The notes: a model not told the origin generated them from the letters alone. A DNA stretch of 64,000 nucleotides from S5-A14a sp050908895 (GCA_050908895.1 CP171222.1:1426001-1490000), one strand, 5' to 3'. Shown: positions 27,277 to 37,912, numbered from the stretch's first letter. Numbers and translations are program-made.

Positions 27277-28954
27277 GCGTCAAGTTTTTGTAGGTTTTTG
27301 CTGTAAACACTTATCCTGTTAAAATATATTTGCTAGATTTATATTGCTAAATGTAATTTTATCATTGCCTTTTTTCTTGTGGTATATCCTGGAATGCTTG
27401 CTTGAAGGATATCATAATATTTATTCTTTGCTGCTTTGATTGTGGCTTTATCCTCATTTTTGAATACTATTCCAAGTTCTGATAGTGTTAGAGGGTTTCT
27501 TTTTTCATTATCAAGCTCTGCTACTTTTTGGTATATTGCAAGTTTTAGCATATCCCCGCCATTCATCTTATACACTCTAAGTCTACTTATTTTATCCATT
27601 CCTAGTTTTGACCAACCTAAAGGTCTTGAGCTTAATCTTGAAGATAGCACATGACTTATATGGCCTTCTGCACTGCATCCATGCAAAGCCTTCTCATATT
27701 TCTTCCTGTTTTCTATCTTTTTCCAATTCCTCTTAAGGTATACTCTTGCTTTTTCTATTCGAGCTAATCTATTCTTTATTTCACTTTCATTGTCTTTGAA
27801 GATTTCTTTTACAAACTCTATGGTTTCACTTACCACTCTCATACATTCTTTCTTATCTGATTCAAATACTGACTTTCTTAAGGATTCTCTAACGTCTTCT
27901 TTTGAATCACATGCAGTACCAGATAAGGCATTTATATACTTCCCAAGATGAAATTCATCTGCTACCATTTCGACTTTGCTTCCAAGCACATCTTTTGCTG
28001 TATTTATCCAAGTTCCACCATCTGAAATCACAAAGATTTTCCCATCTTCTTCTAATTCATAGTGCTCCTGAATATACTCGTCTACTTCTTCCCATAAAGC
28101 TCTATTTGCTTTGCTTTCCTCATAAAGTCCGCCAAAATATTTTCTTCCCACAAGTTCATAGCGTTTTGATTTTCCTTCGCTTACAAGACTTCTACCTTCA
28201 TACACATATATTAGTTTACTTATGGCTTTGTTTTTCTTGTAGCCATTTTCTCCTCGCTGAATATCTCCCTTTTCGTTATTGAACTGAAGAGATACATGAT
28301 CTTCATCTGCGGAAACATAAAGATATTTTACCTTCTTGCGCTCCTCTTCACTTTTTAATTTAGGAAACTTTAATTCATGTATTTTATTCATTGCTGTTTG
28401 AGATGAAATAAATTCTTGATTTATGCAAACATCTTCTCCACCTTTTCTAAAACAAGTGTCTGCAGCCTCATCGTATATTCTTGCAAGGGCATCAGGTGAG
28501 AATCTCTCTGATTTTTGTTTATCCATAACTCGGTCAAGAAGGTAGCAAGAACCTTCACCGGTCTTTGATTTATACAAGGTTTTAGTGTACTTTAAAGTTC
28601 CTAAGAAGGTTATCAAAGAAGTCTCATCTGTTTTAATTATTCTCCAGTTTTTCTTGCGCTGTCTGCTTTTCTTTATTTCCGCATCTAGTTCACTAAGTGT
28701 TTCTGATATTATTTCAAGAGCTAATCTATTAGTCTCTTCACCCACAGCTCTTATGAACTTGCTGTAATCTGATGGATTTAAAATGAAATCTTTTGCAGAT
28801 TTTTCAAGGAAATCTATTCCTTTTTCTAAAAAATGTTGTATACTGTTAATCATAAAGGACACCTTCTTTCGGATAGTTTTGCTAACTAATATTCTAACAT
28901 AGATAGGTGTTCCTTTATTTTTTATTTCTAATTTTTCCTACAAATATTTTACGC
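27277..28954 (-). mobile_element. ISLre2-family insertion sequence
   Basis: Ends share GCGTCAAGTTTTTGTAGG (left) and GCGTAAAATATTTGTAGG (right, reversed). The element is about 1.68 kb with one transposase gene. It lies between the tRNA and the methyltransferase gene, four bases from the latter's stop. Confidence 0.7.
27339..28862 (-). CDS. ISLre2-family transposase (UPF0236)
   Basis: 507 residues, full length. Typical segments are YVSADEDHVSLQF, FVISDGGTWI, MVADEFHLGKYI and the C-terminal SSRPLGWSKLGMDKISRLR. No frameshift is seen, so it may be active. Confidence 0.93.
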   Translation of the reverse strand: MSFMINSIQHFLEKGIDFLEKSAKDFILNPSDYSKFIRAVGEETNRLALEIISETLSELDAEIKKSRQRKKNWRIIKTDETSLITFLGTLKYTKTLYKSKTGEGSCYLLDRVMDKQKSERFSPDALARIYDEAADTCFRKGGEDVCINQEFISSQTAMNKIHELKFPKLKSEEERKKVKYLYVSADEDHVSLQFNNEKGDIQRGENGYKKNKAISKLIYVYEGRSLVSEGKSKRYELVGRKYFGGLYEESKANRALWEEVDEYIQEHYELEEDGKIFVISDGGTWINTAKDVLGSKVEMVADEFHLGKYINALSGTACDSKEDVRESLRKSVFESDKKECMRVVSETIEFVKEIFKDNESEIKNRLARIEKARVYLKRNWKKIENRKKYEKALHGCSAEGHISHVLSSRLSSRPLGWSKLGMDKISRLRVYKMNGGDMLKLAIYQKVAELDNEKRNPLTLSELGIVFKNEDKATIKAAKNKYYDILQASIPGYTTRKKAMIKLHLAI

Positions 28955-28957
28955 TAA

Positions 28958-29881
28958 CTATATTCTATTCATAGTAATTTTATATGCTTCTTCTTGCCGA
29001 TCACACAATATAAAACGCCTATTATTTTTCTTGCAAACAGATCCCAGAGTTCCCGAACCGGCAAAAAAATCTCCGCATAGATCTTCCTCTTTTGTTGAGG
29101 ACAAAACTATTCTCCTTAAAAGCTCTTCCGGCTTCTGAGTAGCATATCCGGTTCGCTCAGAAGAAGTCCTTCCCACCATAGGAATATCCCAAACATCCTT
29201 CATATTTACCAATGTATACCAACCTTTTTCGTCCTGGAATTCCTCAACACCCTTGAAATTATATTTAGAAAAATTTCTATTATATGATTTTTCCTTCATT
29301 GGATAAAAATCGTATTTTTTTGTTTTTCCATAGACCAAAATCGTATCATGCTTTCTGGCAAAATGTCTCGTACTTGCTCCTCCGGACTTGTATCTCCATA
29401 TAATTTCATTCACAAAGCACTCCTTTCCAATAAGTTCGTCCATAATTATTTTTATATAATGCGTTGCCCTATAATCTAGATGCACCCAAATCAAACCGTT
29501 TTCCTTTAGTAATTTTCTACTTGCCTCAATTCTTCTCGCTACCATTTCCAAATACTGATAGAATCCTTTAGGCCAAATATCACTGTAAGCTTCAACCTTT
29601 GTTCCGTCATTTTTCCTCATAAAATACTTTGCATTGGAAAAAAACGGAGGATCCAAATATATCATCTGAAACTTACCCTCATATCCACTTTTAATCAAAT
29701 TATCCATTAGATGTAAGTTGTCACAACAAAATACTTCTCCTATAAGACTTTCATCATCCATTTTTATTTGAGCTGATAAATTTATGTTATCTGAAAGCTC
29801 ATTATCAAAAACTTCACAGAGACTTTCGTCCCTGTGAAGTTTGATATCTTCTATTAAATCGAGTAAATTTTTTAAAGACAT
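28958..29881 (-). CDS. Orphan site-specific DNA methyltransferase (adenine or cytosine-N4)
   Basis: 307 residues. The catalytic motif is LDPPF (about residue 96) and the AdoMet motif DFFAGSGTLG lies near the C-terminus, an order (motif IV before I) of beta-class enzymes such as type III Mod subunits. YATQKPEELLRRIV is also typical. No restriction gene is adjacent, so it is either an orphan regulator-type methylase or what remains of a system. It is eight bases downstream of nupQ and in the same direction, probably in the same transcript. Confidence 0.85.
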   Translation of the reverse strand: MSLKNLLDLIEDIKLHRDESLCEVFDNELSDNINLSAQIKMDDESLIGEVFCCDNLHLMDNLIKSGYEGKFQMIYLDPPFFSNAKYFMRKNDGTKVEAYSDIWPKGFYQYLEMVARRIEASRKLLKENGLIWVHLDYRATHYIKIIMDELIGKECFVNEIIWRYKSGGASTRHFARKHDTILVYGKTKKYDFYPMKEKSYNRNFSKYNFKGVEEFQDEKGWYTLVNMKDVWDIPMVGRTSSERTGYATQKPEELLRRIVLSSTKEEDLCGDFFAGSGTLGSVCKKNNRRFILCDRQEEAYKITMNRI

Positions 29882-29889
29882 ATTAACTA

Positions 29890-30849
29890 CTATCTGCTTC
29901 CTTTATCATATGGCTGAGCTATTGCTGCAGGAGCCTGAGATTTCTTTGAACTTAACGCTAATACAATTAAAGTTGCCACAAAAGGTATCACTTTATAAAA
30001 TTCGCTAGTTACCGGTAGGTTATCTAAAAATGGAATCAAATTATATGCCGCAGCAATTGTTTTCATAAAGCCAAAGAAAGCTGCCGCAAAGGCTATTCTA
30101 ATAGGTTTCCACTGACCAAAGATCATTACAGCTAAAGCTAAGAAACCATATCCTGCAACACTTGAATCAAAATTAGTAGATGTTGGTATGATAAATACTA
30201 ATCCGCCCAGACCGCCTAAAACACCCGAGATGAATACTCCTGCATACCTCATTTTATATACGTTTATTCCTACAGAATCTGCTGCCTGAGGATGCTCACC
30301 GCATGCACGAAGTCTCAAACCAAAACGTGTTTTGTAAATTACAATATAAGCAATAATTAAAATAATCATTCCCATAAGTGTAGTAATATATGTATTTTGG
30401 AAAAATAATTTTCCGACTAGGGGGATATCTCCAAATATTGGAACACTATCTATTCTAAAAGTATTGTTAAATTGAATCTGTTGTACCCCCAGGTCCTGCA
30501 CTGTCCTTGCTGCAAATATACAAAATGCCGGAGCAAACATATTGAGAGCAGTACCGCCTATAATCTGATCGGCTTTCATGTTAATAGCAGAATACGCTAG
30601 CAACAATGAGAATACCCCTCCTGTTACAGCCGCAATTCCACACGCAATCATCAATAAGCCTGTACCACTCATAGAATCCTGAACGCTATTTATAAATAGA
30701 ATACTTGTAAAGGCTCCCATAATCATCGTCCCGTCCAGGGCTATATTAGTAACTCCTCCTCTTTCTGTAAACATACCGCCGAGTGCAACAATTAGAAGCG
30801 GTATGGAGAAAAACATAGTTTGCTGTACAATAAGATATATTACGTCCAT
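29890..30849 (-). CDS. nupQ: Nucleoside ABC transporter permease, NupQ-like
   Basis: 319 residues with about nine membrane helices, of the branched-chain/ribose permease fold. FTERGGVTNIALDGTMIMGAF is typical of the YufQ/NupQ group. Its start overlaps the stop of the other permease by one base. It should form a heterodimer with that permease for guanosine or other nucleoside uptake. Confidence 0.88.
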   Translation of the reverse strand: MDVIYLIVQQTMFFSIPLLIVALGGMFTERGGVTNIALDGTMIMGAFTSILFINSVQDSMSGTGLLMIACGIAAVTGGVFSLLLAYSAINMKADQIIGGTALNMFAPAFCIFAARTVQDLGVQQIQFNNTFRIDSVPIFGDIPLVGKLFFQNTYITTLMGMIILIIAYIVIYKTRFGLRLRACGEHPQAADSVGINVYKMRYAGVFISGVLGGLGGLVFIIPTSTNFDSSVAGYGFLALAVMIFGQWKPIRIAFAAAFFGFMKTIAAAYNLIPFLDNLPVTSEFYKVIPFVATLIVLALSSKKSQAPAAIAQPYDKGSR

Positions 30850-32081
30850 TATAGTTCTCCTCCTTCCTCTCGTGGTATAGGAATTTCTAAGTTACCTACT
30901 TCAGATCCATCGCTACTATCATTCATGTTTTCCACTTTAGCTTCAATTTCTAAAGGCGTGATTTCCTTTCTGCCTGTTACTTTCTTTAAAATTGCAGGGA
31001 CAAATCTTCTGAAAAGTAGAGAAAATGCACTGAAGTAAATAATGCACGCAATTATAATCTGTATTATTTCAGGCATATAGTTTAAGCTTTGAAGATATGT
31101 TCCACCCTGATTTAAATATCCAATAAATACTGATGAGAATATTATTCCGATAGGACTCGAAAGCCCCAGCAACGCTACTGAGATTCCATTGAAACCATCT
31201 GATGCCAACTCATCAACTACTGTTATGTGTCTTCCACCGGGTCCTGATAAGTAAACCAGCGCTCCGCCTATACCTGCCAGTGCCCCGGCAATAACCATTG
31301 ACATCACAATCTGCCTCTTTGAATTGATTCCTGCGTATTTACTTGCAAATCTGTTATTGCCCACAGCCATTAACTCATAGCCAAAAGTAGTTTTATAAAA
31401 TAAAATATAAATTATTATAGCTATTACAATCGCAATTATAAATCCCCCATTAAGAGAAGATGTATCTTTATAATTGCCTACCTGAGTAAAGAAGAGATTG
31501 TCTAATCCCCACTTTGGAATAACTGCTGAATCTGCAACATTCATAGATAAATTTCTATTAGAATCATAAGCATAATTTCTAATCAAATAGTTAGCCAAAT
31601 TCATACCTATGTAATTCATCATAATTGTTGCAATTACTTCATGGACATTGAAAAAAGCCTTAAGTAACCCCGGAAGTGCTCCCCACACGCCACCTACGAT
31701 TGCCGCACAAATTATAGCCACAATCCAATGCATATTTCCAAGATTTGTCCAGTATACACCAATGTAAATAGCAACTGCACCACCTACAATAAACTGTCCT
31801 GATGCTCCAATGTTAAACAACCCTGTCTTGAAAGCACATCCAACAGACAGACCTGTCATTATTAGTGGTGTTGCATAATATAACACCTGCCCAAATCCTT
31901 GTCCACCACCTAAAAATCCCCCGCCTAGAATTGTCATAAAGCCTTCGACAGCTCTGTCGGGATTAGCAATAAGTAAAATAATAAAACCGAAAACGAGTCC
32001 GATAAGTATAGCTACTATTGAGGATGTAGCTTTGTTGAATCCTTCTCCACCTAATAGTCTAATCACTTTGTTGTTATTCAT
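30849..32081 (-). CDS. nupP: Nucleoside ABC transporter permease, NupP-like
   Basis: About 410 residues, eight to ten membrane helices, with AFKTGLFNIGASGQFIVGG as the family signature. The start at 32081 (MNNNKVIRL) is preferred to 32093, because GAGGTGG lies between the two. It overlaps the ATPase stop, which suggests translational coupling. Confidence 0.88.
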   Translation of the reverse strand: MNNNKVIRLLGGEGFNKATSSIVAILIGLVFGFIILLIANPDRAVEGFMTILGGGFLGGGQGFGQVLYYATPLIMTGLSVGCAFKTGLFNIGASGQFIVGGAVAIYIGVYWTNLGNMHWIVAIICAAIVGGVWGALPGLLKAFFNVHEVIATIMMNYIGMNLANYLIRNYAYDSNRNLSMNVADSAVIPKWGLDNLFFTQVGNYKDTSSLNGGFIIAIVIAIIIYILFYKTTFGYELMAVGNNRFASKYAGINSKRQIVMSMVIAGALAGIGGALVYLSGPGGRHITVVDELASDGFNGISVALLGLSSPIGIIFSSVFIGYLNQGGTYLQSLNYMPEIIQIIIACIIYFSAFSLLFRRFVPAILKKVTGRKEITPLEIEAKVENMNDSSDGSEVGNLEIPIPREEGGEL

Positions 32082-33606
32082 AGGCCACCTCATCTCTCTT
32101 AGAACCGGCCATGTATAAGCCTAATTCATTCATATCAGCAGTCTTAGGATCCAGGTCCGCCACAAGCTTTCCTTCATAAATCACCAAAATTCTATCGCTC
32201 ACGTTTAAAACTTCTTCCAGTTCAAGAGAAACGAGCAAAATAGCCTTACCCTTGTCTCGTTGTGCAACAAGTTGATTATGTATATATTCAATTGCTCCAA
32301 CATCCAATCCTCTGGTAGGCTGCACCGCAATAAGCAGTTCAGGCATATCCTCTATTTCACGAGCAATTATAGCCTTCTGCTGATTTCCGCCTGACATGCT
32401 TCTTGTAATGGTTTTAATCCCCTGTCCGGACCTCACATCATATTGATTAATTAATCGCTTACCAAATTCTTCAACCTTTTTAAAGTTAATGAACCCATAC
32501 CTTTGAAAACCTTTTTTAAAATATGATTTTAAAGCCAGATTTTGTCCCAAATTATAGTCCAACACTAGTCCGTCTTTATGTCTGTCCTCCGGAATGTGGG
32601 CAAGTCCCTCAAGATTTCTCTTTCTGACTGACTCTTTTGTTATATCTTTGCCACAAAGAGTAACTTTCCCTTCTGAGATGGGTGCAAGTCCTGTTAGTCC
32701 ATAAACAAGCTCTGACTGTCCATTACCGTCGATACCGGCAATACAAACAATTTCACCTGCTCTTACTTTGAAGCTTACTCCATCTACAGCTTTCTTATGG
32801 GTCCCTTTTTGCTCCATAGAAACATTATTTACATCTAAAATAACCTCTCCTCGTTTTGGAGGCACTTTATCGATTTTAAAGTTAATTTTATGACCAACCA
32901 TCATTTCAGATAATTGTTCCTTTGAAGTTTCTGCAACTCCAACAGTGCCTATGTACTTTCCTTTTCTAAGCACTGTGCACCTATTGGCTACAGCCTTAAT
33001 TTCGTCAAGCTTATGAGTTATGAACAAAATAGATTTTCCCTCAGCTACAAGGTTTTGCATAATTTTCATAAGTTCTTCAATCTCTTGTGGTGTCAAAACA
33101 GCTGTCGGCTCATCAAAAATAAGAACTTCGTTCTCCCTGAAAAGCATTTTCAAAATCTCAACTCTCTGCTGCATTCCGACAGTTATATCCTCGATTATGG
33201 CATCAGGTTCCACCATCAATCCATATTTCTTTGAAAGGTCAATTACTTTCTGCCTAGCTTCCCTGAGTTGCAAAATCCCATTCTTTGTCTCTTCCGCACC
33301 TAATATAATATTTTGTAGAACCGTAAAATTCTTAACTAGCTTAAAATGCTGATGAACCATTCCAATACCTAAATTATTAGCATCGTTAGGATTTTTGATT
33401 ACGACTTCTTCGCCATTTTTCTTAATAACACCTTTCTCTGGGGTATACAGTCCGAAAAGCACACTCATTAGAGTGGATTTGCCCGCACCATTCTCGCCTA
33501 GTAAGGCGTGAATCTCACCTCTTGCTAACTGTAGTGTAATATTATCATTAGCAATTATTCCAGGGAATTCTTTGGTAATATTAAGCATTTCTATAATATT
33601 GTCCAT
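32074..33606 (-). CDS. nupO: Nucleoside ABC transporter ATPase with two nucleotide-binding domains, NupO-like
   Basis: 510 residues with two ABC domains. The first has GENGAGKST and VGMQQRVEILKMLF; the second has a weakened Walker A (GIDGNGQSE) and the signature MSGGNQQKAIIAREI, a normal asymmetry for sugar/nucleoside importers. The Bmp-type lipoprotein gene that usually comes first in this operon is missing; decayed debris lies upstream instead. Confidence 0.92.
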   Translation of the reverse strand: MDNIIEMLNITKEFPGIIANDNITLQLARGEIHALLGENGAGKSTLMSVLFGLYTPEKGVIKKNGEEVVIKNPNDANNLGIGMVHQHFKLVKNFTVLQNIILGAEETKNGILQLREARQKVIDLSKKYGLMVEPDAIIEDITVGMQQRVEILKMLFRENEVLIFDEPTAVLTPQEIEELMKIMQNLVAEGKSILFITHKLDEIKAVANRCTVLRKGKYIGTVGVAETSKEQLSEMMVGHKINFKIDKVPPKRGEVILDVNNVSMEQKGTHKKAVDGVSFKVRAGEIVCIAGIDGNGQSELVYGLTGLAPISEGKVTLCGKDITKESVRKRNLEGLAHIPEDRHKDGLVLDYNLGQNLALKSYFKKGFQRYGFINFKKVEEFGKRLINQYDVRSGQGIKTITRSMSGGNQQKAIIAREIEDMPELLIAVQPTRGLDVGAIEYIHNQLVAQRDKGKAILLVSLELEEVLNVSDRILVIYEGKLVADLDPKTADMNELGLYMAGSKRDEVAYE

Positions 33607-33650
33607 AATATTCCTCTCATTTAATTATTCTCATCTTATTATACAATTTT

Positions 33651-34313
33651 TCACAAATTTTTTCTAGTCCAAAAAAGCCTACGATACTTACTTATTAGTT
33701 TTTGTATTGCAGATAAATGACCTTCATTTGAAAGCATATAGCATTCATAGTATCCGCTATCCATCTGCCTCACCAACTCTCGATGAGTTAGATTCTTCTT
33801 AATAGTTAAGTTAATATACAATTCTCTTTTCACTTTGTTTTTAGCTCCGGACATTATTTTAAAATGATTAGACCAGCTCAATTGTGTCAACAGCGTTGAC
33901 ACTTTTTCATCATCCTTATATAGCTCATAGAGTTGCTTCATTAACTTTTCTATAAGCACGATCCTTTGCACTTTCGACAATCTTAACAATGGCATCAGAC
34001 TGATGATTATCTTTTTTAATATCTGTATTCTGCAATACCATCTTATCCTTTTCGGGATAGCAACCTGTCCTTTTGCTATAACTTTTGCAGTATCCATAAA
34101 TATATCTTTCACACTTACTTCCTTTCGCCCTACTTTTCCTATAAAATTTATAGCACTTTTAAGATATTTTTTCCAATATGAAATTGGTTCTCTCTTACTT
34201 CCAAAAGGGCCGAAGGCCGTGGCTATTAAAATGATCTTGGATATTGCACTGGCAAGCTTGTCCGCATCATCTACAAGATGCTTAAGGACGATATAGAATT
34301 TAACTTATATTAG
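33651..34313 (-). pseudogene. Chimeric debris: AbrB-like start fused to a YhcG/DUF1016-type nuclease fragment
   Basis: On the minus strand one frame reads ADKLASAISKIILIATAFGPFG, then the AbrB-type MDTAKVIAKGQVAIPKRIR. It runs out of frame into a YhcG (PDDEXK) nuclease: VLQNTDIKKDNHQSDAIVKI is in a neighbouring frame, and LYKDDEKVSTLLTQLSWSNH, typical of that N-terminal domain, is back in the first. The middle of the nuclease is deleted and the catalytic part is absent. The stretch 34314-34540 holds only a small hairpin at 34441-34457. Confidence 0.75.
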
Positions 34314-34542
34314 ATTCCATCCATATGATTTTTGAGGCTTCCTGCCGGAAGGTCTTTTTAGGCTGCACTTCTTTCTAAATGAGACTTATTCTATTTTCTT
34401 CTTATATCTACCTTGACTTTTCATAGTTGTTCTCTTTCAAAGTTCCGATTTTCGGAACAAAAGCTCCAAAAATCTAGTCGAATGTAGTCAGCAAAAAATG
34501 TGCTAAGTACTCAGGCAGCTTAATTAAATTTTATTTTTGTGT

Positions 34543-34581
34543 AAAAAAAATATAGGGTGCCTAAAGTAGACACCCTATACT
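34543..34581 (-). terminator. Terminator at the left end of the conjugative element
   Basis: ATAGGGTGTC and GCACCCTAT arms followed by TTTTTTTT on the minus strand. It overlaps the last codons of the recombinase frame. Confidence 0.85.
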
Positions 34582-36398
34582 AAGAATAGCTTAATTATAA
34601 GCTTTTCGGGAAATCTGAACCAGTTTTTCTTATGATAAATCTTTGTAGATTGTCTCATGAAATCTTTCGAGATTTCAAATGTTCCCAAAAAACAACTTGT
34701 CTCGCTTACTGATGTGACTCGGCGATAGCAGCCTGTGCTGGTGCAGGCATATGACGTATCTTTTGTATCACTTGAAGCGGTTGACAGTTGTTTTTTTTTC
34801 CAATCGGAAGTGGATTGACTGTATATTTCATTTCCAAAGGTTGGATTCAGATACCAGATGAAATCTCCATGATCAAATACCACACGATCTACAAAGTTAT
34901 CAATCACTGTCTCAGGAATCTTCGCCCTGGCATCATAAGCAGTCATCTTAATGAACTCAGAAAGACTTTCTATACGTCTATCCTTTGCCTCATTATCTTC
35001 CAATTCTAAAATCTGCTGTCTACACTCACTATTCATTTTTTCAAGGTTTGAAATCTGATCTTCCAGTTTCTTTTTCTTACTGCGAAAGACTTCTCTGGAA
35101 ATATCTCCATCAGCACACATATCAACCAAGTTGGCCATTTGCCTGCGGAGCTTCTCAATCTGCTTAGTGTTTCTTTCAAGCTTTTCTTTATCATCTCTTT
35201 CCGGAGCCTTAACCTCAGCCACATCTTTTAACATAGCCATAGCTTCATTGAAAATCGCTTCCTTATTAGCCAAAAGCTTCTTAAAGATAAAATCAGCCTG
35301 AACCTCTAATTTCCATTCCATAAATGATGAGTTATCACAGATTCCCTCAACATCAAGGCCTTTCTTTCGTCTGCTTGCAGGTGTGCCGGTTCTTAACTGT
35401 CCATAGCACTGATAGATATACGAGAGATTTCCATCATTGGCCTTATGAGCGATTCTTCTGTTCATAGCATGACCACAGGTACAAACAAGTTTGTTACCCC
35501 AGATATGCTTGCATGGTGACTGACCAATTGCTTTGCCGTTCTTGTCTGTCTTCACGGACTTGTGTTTTTCTCTTAACTCCTATGCTCTGTCAAAATCTTC
35601 CGGCGAAACCAGCTTCTCATGCGAACCTTCTACATATACCTTATCAACTGCCCCATGATTATTGATTTTCTTCTGAACCAGATAATCCGGAACGTATTGC
35701 TTACGGTATACGATTCTTCCGCAATAAAAAGGATTTCTAAGAACTCTGTTGATATTGCCTGACTGCCATCTGGTAAGGCCTGTTGCAGTCTTTCGGCCCT
35801 CCTGCTCCATGATGTCCTGAATTTTACGAACACCATTGCCAGCTAGATAAAGTTCGAAGATTCTCTTCACTGTCTCAGCCTGTTCTTTATTTACCACAAG
35901 CTTGTCACCTACTCTGTCGTAGCCAAGGATATTACCATTGCCATAAAGAACACCGTTCTTAAATGAAATCATCTGACCGGCTTTTACTCTCTGTGAAATC
36001 TTCTTACTTTCGTTCTGAGCCAACGTTGCCATGATTGATAGACGAAGCTCTCCGTCCTCATCATTCATTGTCCAGATATTATCTTCTGTGAAGCCGTAAG
36101 ATTTGAGGATTCTGGTTTGCTGCAGTGTATCAACTGTATTTCTTGCAAACCTGGATACCTCTCTGGTAATTATTAGATCAAATTTCTTTTCTTTTGCATC
36201 CTGAAGCATTCTCATAAAAGATTCTCGCTTGTGAATAGACGTACCGGTGATACCTTCATCAATATATCTATCAACCAGCTCCCAGTCAGGATGCCTTTGT
36301 AATAATTCGTCATAGTACTGCACCTGATTCTCCAGTGCAGAAATCTGCGCCTCATGCTCTGTAGAAACACGGGCGTAGATAGCAGCTCTTCGCGCCAT
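34575..36398 (-). pseudogene. Large serine recombinase interrupted by an in-frame TAG
   Basis: Residues 1-272 (35580-36398) hold the resolvase domain (S12 in YARVSTEHE; REVSRFARNTVDTL) and most of the recombinase domain. A TAG at 35580-35582 ends it after DFDRA. The same frame continues with ELREKHKSV and the zinc ribbon (CTCGHAMNRR, YQCYGQL, GICDN), a coiled coil and the C-terminus to 34575. Reading TAG as the Gln codon CAG gives one normal protein of about 607 residues. It should be the integrase of the conjugative element and is probably inactive. Confidence 0.88.
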
Positions 36399-36476
36399 AT
36401 TGCACCTCGCATTCCCAATTAAGCTGTCAGTACTATGAGTACATCATACAGCTTAATTATATAATGGTTACTCTAA

Positions 36477-36635
36477 TTACTCAATTGGTAAATCACGCTT
36501 TTTCGCGATATACCGCAGTTCTTCGTCTGTTATCTTTCCTTCTTTGTTAAGCTGCTTCATAATGTCAAAAGCAGCATACTTAATAGCCATTTCCTCAGCC
36601 TCTGGAGGAAATGTAAGTTCTTTTAATTCCTTCAT
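36477..36635 (-). CDS. 52-residue SHOCT-like small protein
   Basis: Starts at ATG 36635 after AGGAGGG. MKELKELTFPPEAEEMAIKY is followed by DIMKQLNKEGKITDEELRYIAKKRDL; the second half resembles a short SHOCT helix pair. Such genes sit between the sigma-like gene and the recombinase in this element type. Function unknown. Confidence 0.7.
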   Translation of the reverse strand: MKELKELTFPPEAEEMAIKYAAFDIMKQLNKEGKITDEELRYIAKKRDLPIE

Positions 36636-36646
36636 GACCATCCCTC

Positions 36647-37207
36647 CTAAAGCTTCTCAATGAAATAATTTTCCATGTAGGAAATCAATTCACAATGAAT
36701 ACGGCTTGCCTTTCTTCTGACAACCGGAACAGATACACCAACTTCCTCTGCCAGTGTGTAGTAGTCCTTCTCCTGCTTAAGAAGCGGAATGATAAGTTCC
36801 TGCTCCTTCACACTAAGTGCATGCAGATGTCTCTTGAAAGAAGCGTATTCATCAGCCATCATCACAATGACATACTCTCTTCTCTTGAATTCCTGTACCA
36901 GAGCCGGATCCGATAAAGCATCCTCTGCTGAATTCAGTCCGTTGATAGCTCCCTCAAGCATTACATCAAGAACCGCTTCATCCGCTGTAGGATTACTGTA
37001 GTTACCCAAATTCTGAATACGGACTCCAAGTTCATCTTTGTGATTGCTACGCTTTCTTTCCTTCTCTGCCTTAATCTCGTAGATCAGTCTCATCTTGCAA
37101 TCCTCGATGATTCCCTGGAAGGAAGAGTAATTGGAATAAATCAGTTCGGCCCTCTCCCTAGCTGATTTGTCACCGTAGCTTTCATAGATATTAACCATAG
37201 TGGCCAT
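36647..37207 (-). CDS. Sigma-70 region 4-like protein of the conjugative element
   Basis: 186 residues; start at 37207 because AGGAGG lies right before it. The C-terminal half (LSVKEQELIIPLLKQEKDYYTLAEEVGVSVPVVRRKASRIHCEL) has the helix-turn-helix of sigma region 4. The N-terminal half is charged and helical. Likely a positive regulator of the element's genes. Confidence 0.65.
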   Translation of the reverse strand: MATMVNIYESYGDKSARERAELIYSNYSSFQGIIEDCKMRLIYEIKAEKERKRSNHKDELGVRIQNLGNYSNPTADEAVLDVMLEGAINGLNSAEDALSDPALVQEFKRREYVIVMMADEYASFKRHLHALSVKEQELIIPLLKQEKDYYTLAEEVGVSVPVVRRKASRIHCELISYMENYFIEKL

Positions 37208-37347
37208 ATACACCTCCTATATTCAGTTGTGTTTATGTCACTTGGCTGCGCGCCGCTTCGTAACTTCTTTACATGTTTAATTCTAATTGGAATGCGCCTA
37301 TGAATCGTTAGCGCGAATGTGGACATAAAGTACACATAATGTGAACC

Positions 37348-37707
37348 TTAGCCCTCAAGAATCTGAATCTGTCTTAGCATTTCAAGTGCAGACCTCTTTG
37401 CCTTATCCGTCTTCAGATTGTTTAGAATCTCTATTGCCTCATTCACAATAGGATCAAGATTATCCGGTAAATCACCGTTTAATATGTAATCAGCAGATAC
37501 ATGAAACAGGCGACTGAGCTGTGTAAGCATCTCCGCTGAAACACCTCTGCTGTTGTTCTCATAATTGGAAATAGCAGACTTCCCCTCAAGATGAAGCTCT
37601 AAGGCAAGCTCCTCCTGGGTAAATCCTGCATCAGTTCGTAACTTCTTAATTCTTCCACCGACTGTTGTTACATCAATAGCTCCATTGTTTCTGTTTACTT
37701 TTTTCAT
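37348..37707 (-). CDS. XRE-family transcriptional regulator
   Basis: 119 residues; HTH in GGRIKKLRTDAGFTQEELALELHLEGKSAISNYENNSRG (residues 17-55), and a C-terminal helical tail (PIVNEAIEILNNLKTDKAKRSALEML). Start ATG after AAAGAGGAG. A cI-like control protein of the element is likely. Confidence 0.88.
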   Translation of the reverse strand: MKKVNRNNGAIDVTTVGGRIKKLRTDAGFTQEELALELHLEGKSAISNYENNSRGVSAEMLTQLSRLFHVSADYILNGDLPDNLDPIVNEAIEILNNLKTDKAKRSALEMLRQIQILEG

Positions 37708-37769
37708 CTTCTCCTCTTTCCGGCTGATAACCGGAAAAAGAAATCTCTATAAAATGTCTAATAGAAACA

Positions 37770-37825
37770 AAAAAGGACACACAAGAAAGAATCAGCTTTT
37801 ACTGGTTATCTTTCCCATGCGTCCC
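37770..37825 (-). terminator. Long-stem terminator
   Basis: GGACGCA and TGTGTCC outer arms with inner GAAAGA and TCTTTC arms, followed by TTTTTTG on the minus strand. It lies after the small zinc-ribbon gene. Confidence 0.6.
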
Positions 37826-37912
37826 TAGGATTGACACTTTTTTAAATGTCTTCTTTATCATGAGTGCCATCATTCAATTTTTCCATTTCTAATGATCCCA
37901 CCGGATCAGATA

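Noticed and set aside
37141..37335. Open frame of 64 codons before the sigma-like gene
   Set aside because: It overlaps the start of the better-supported sigma-like gene in another frame and shows no recognised features.
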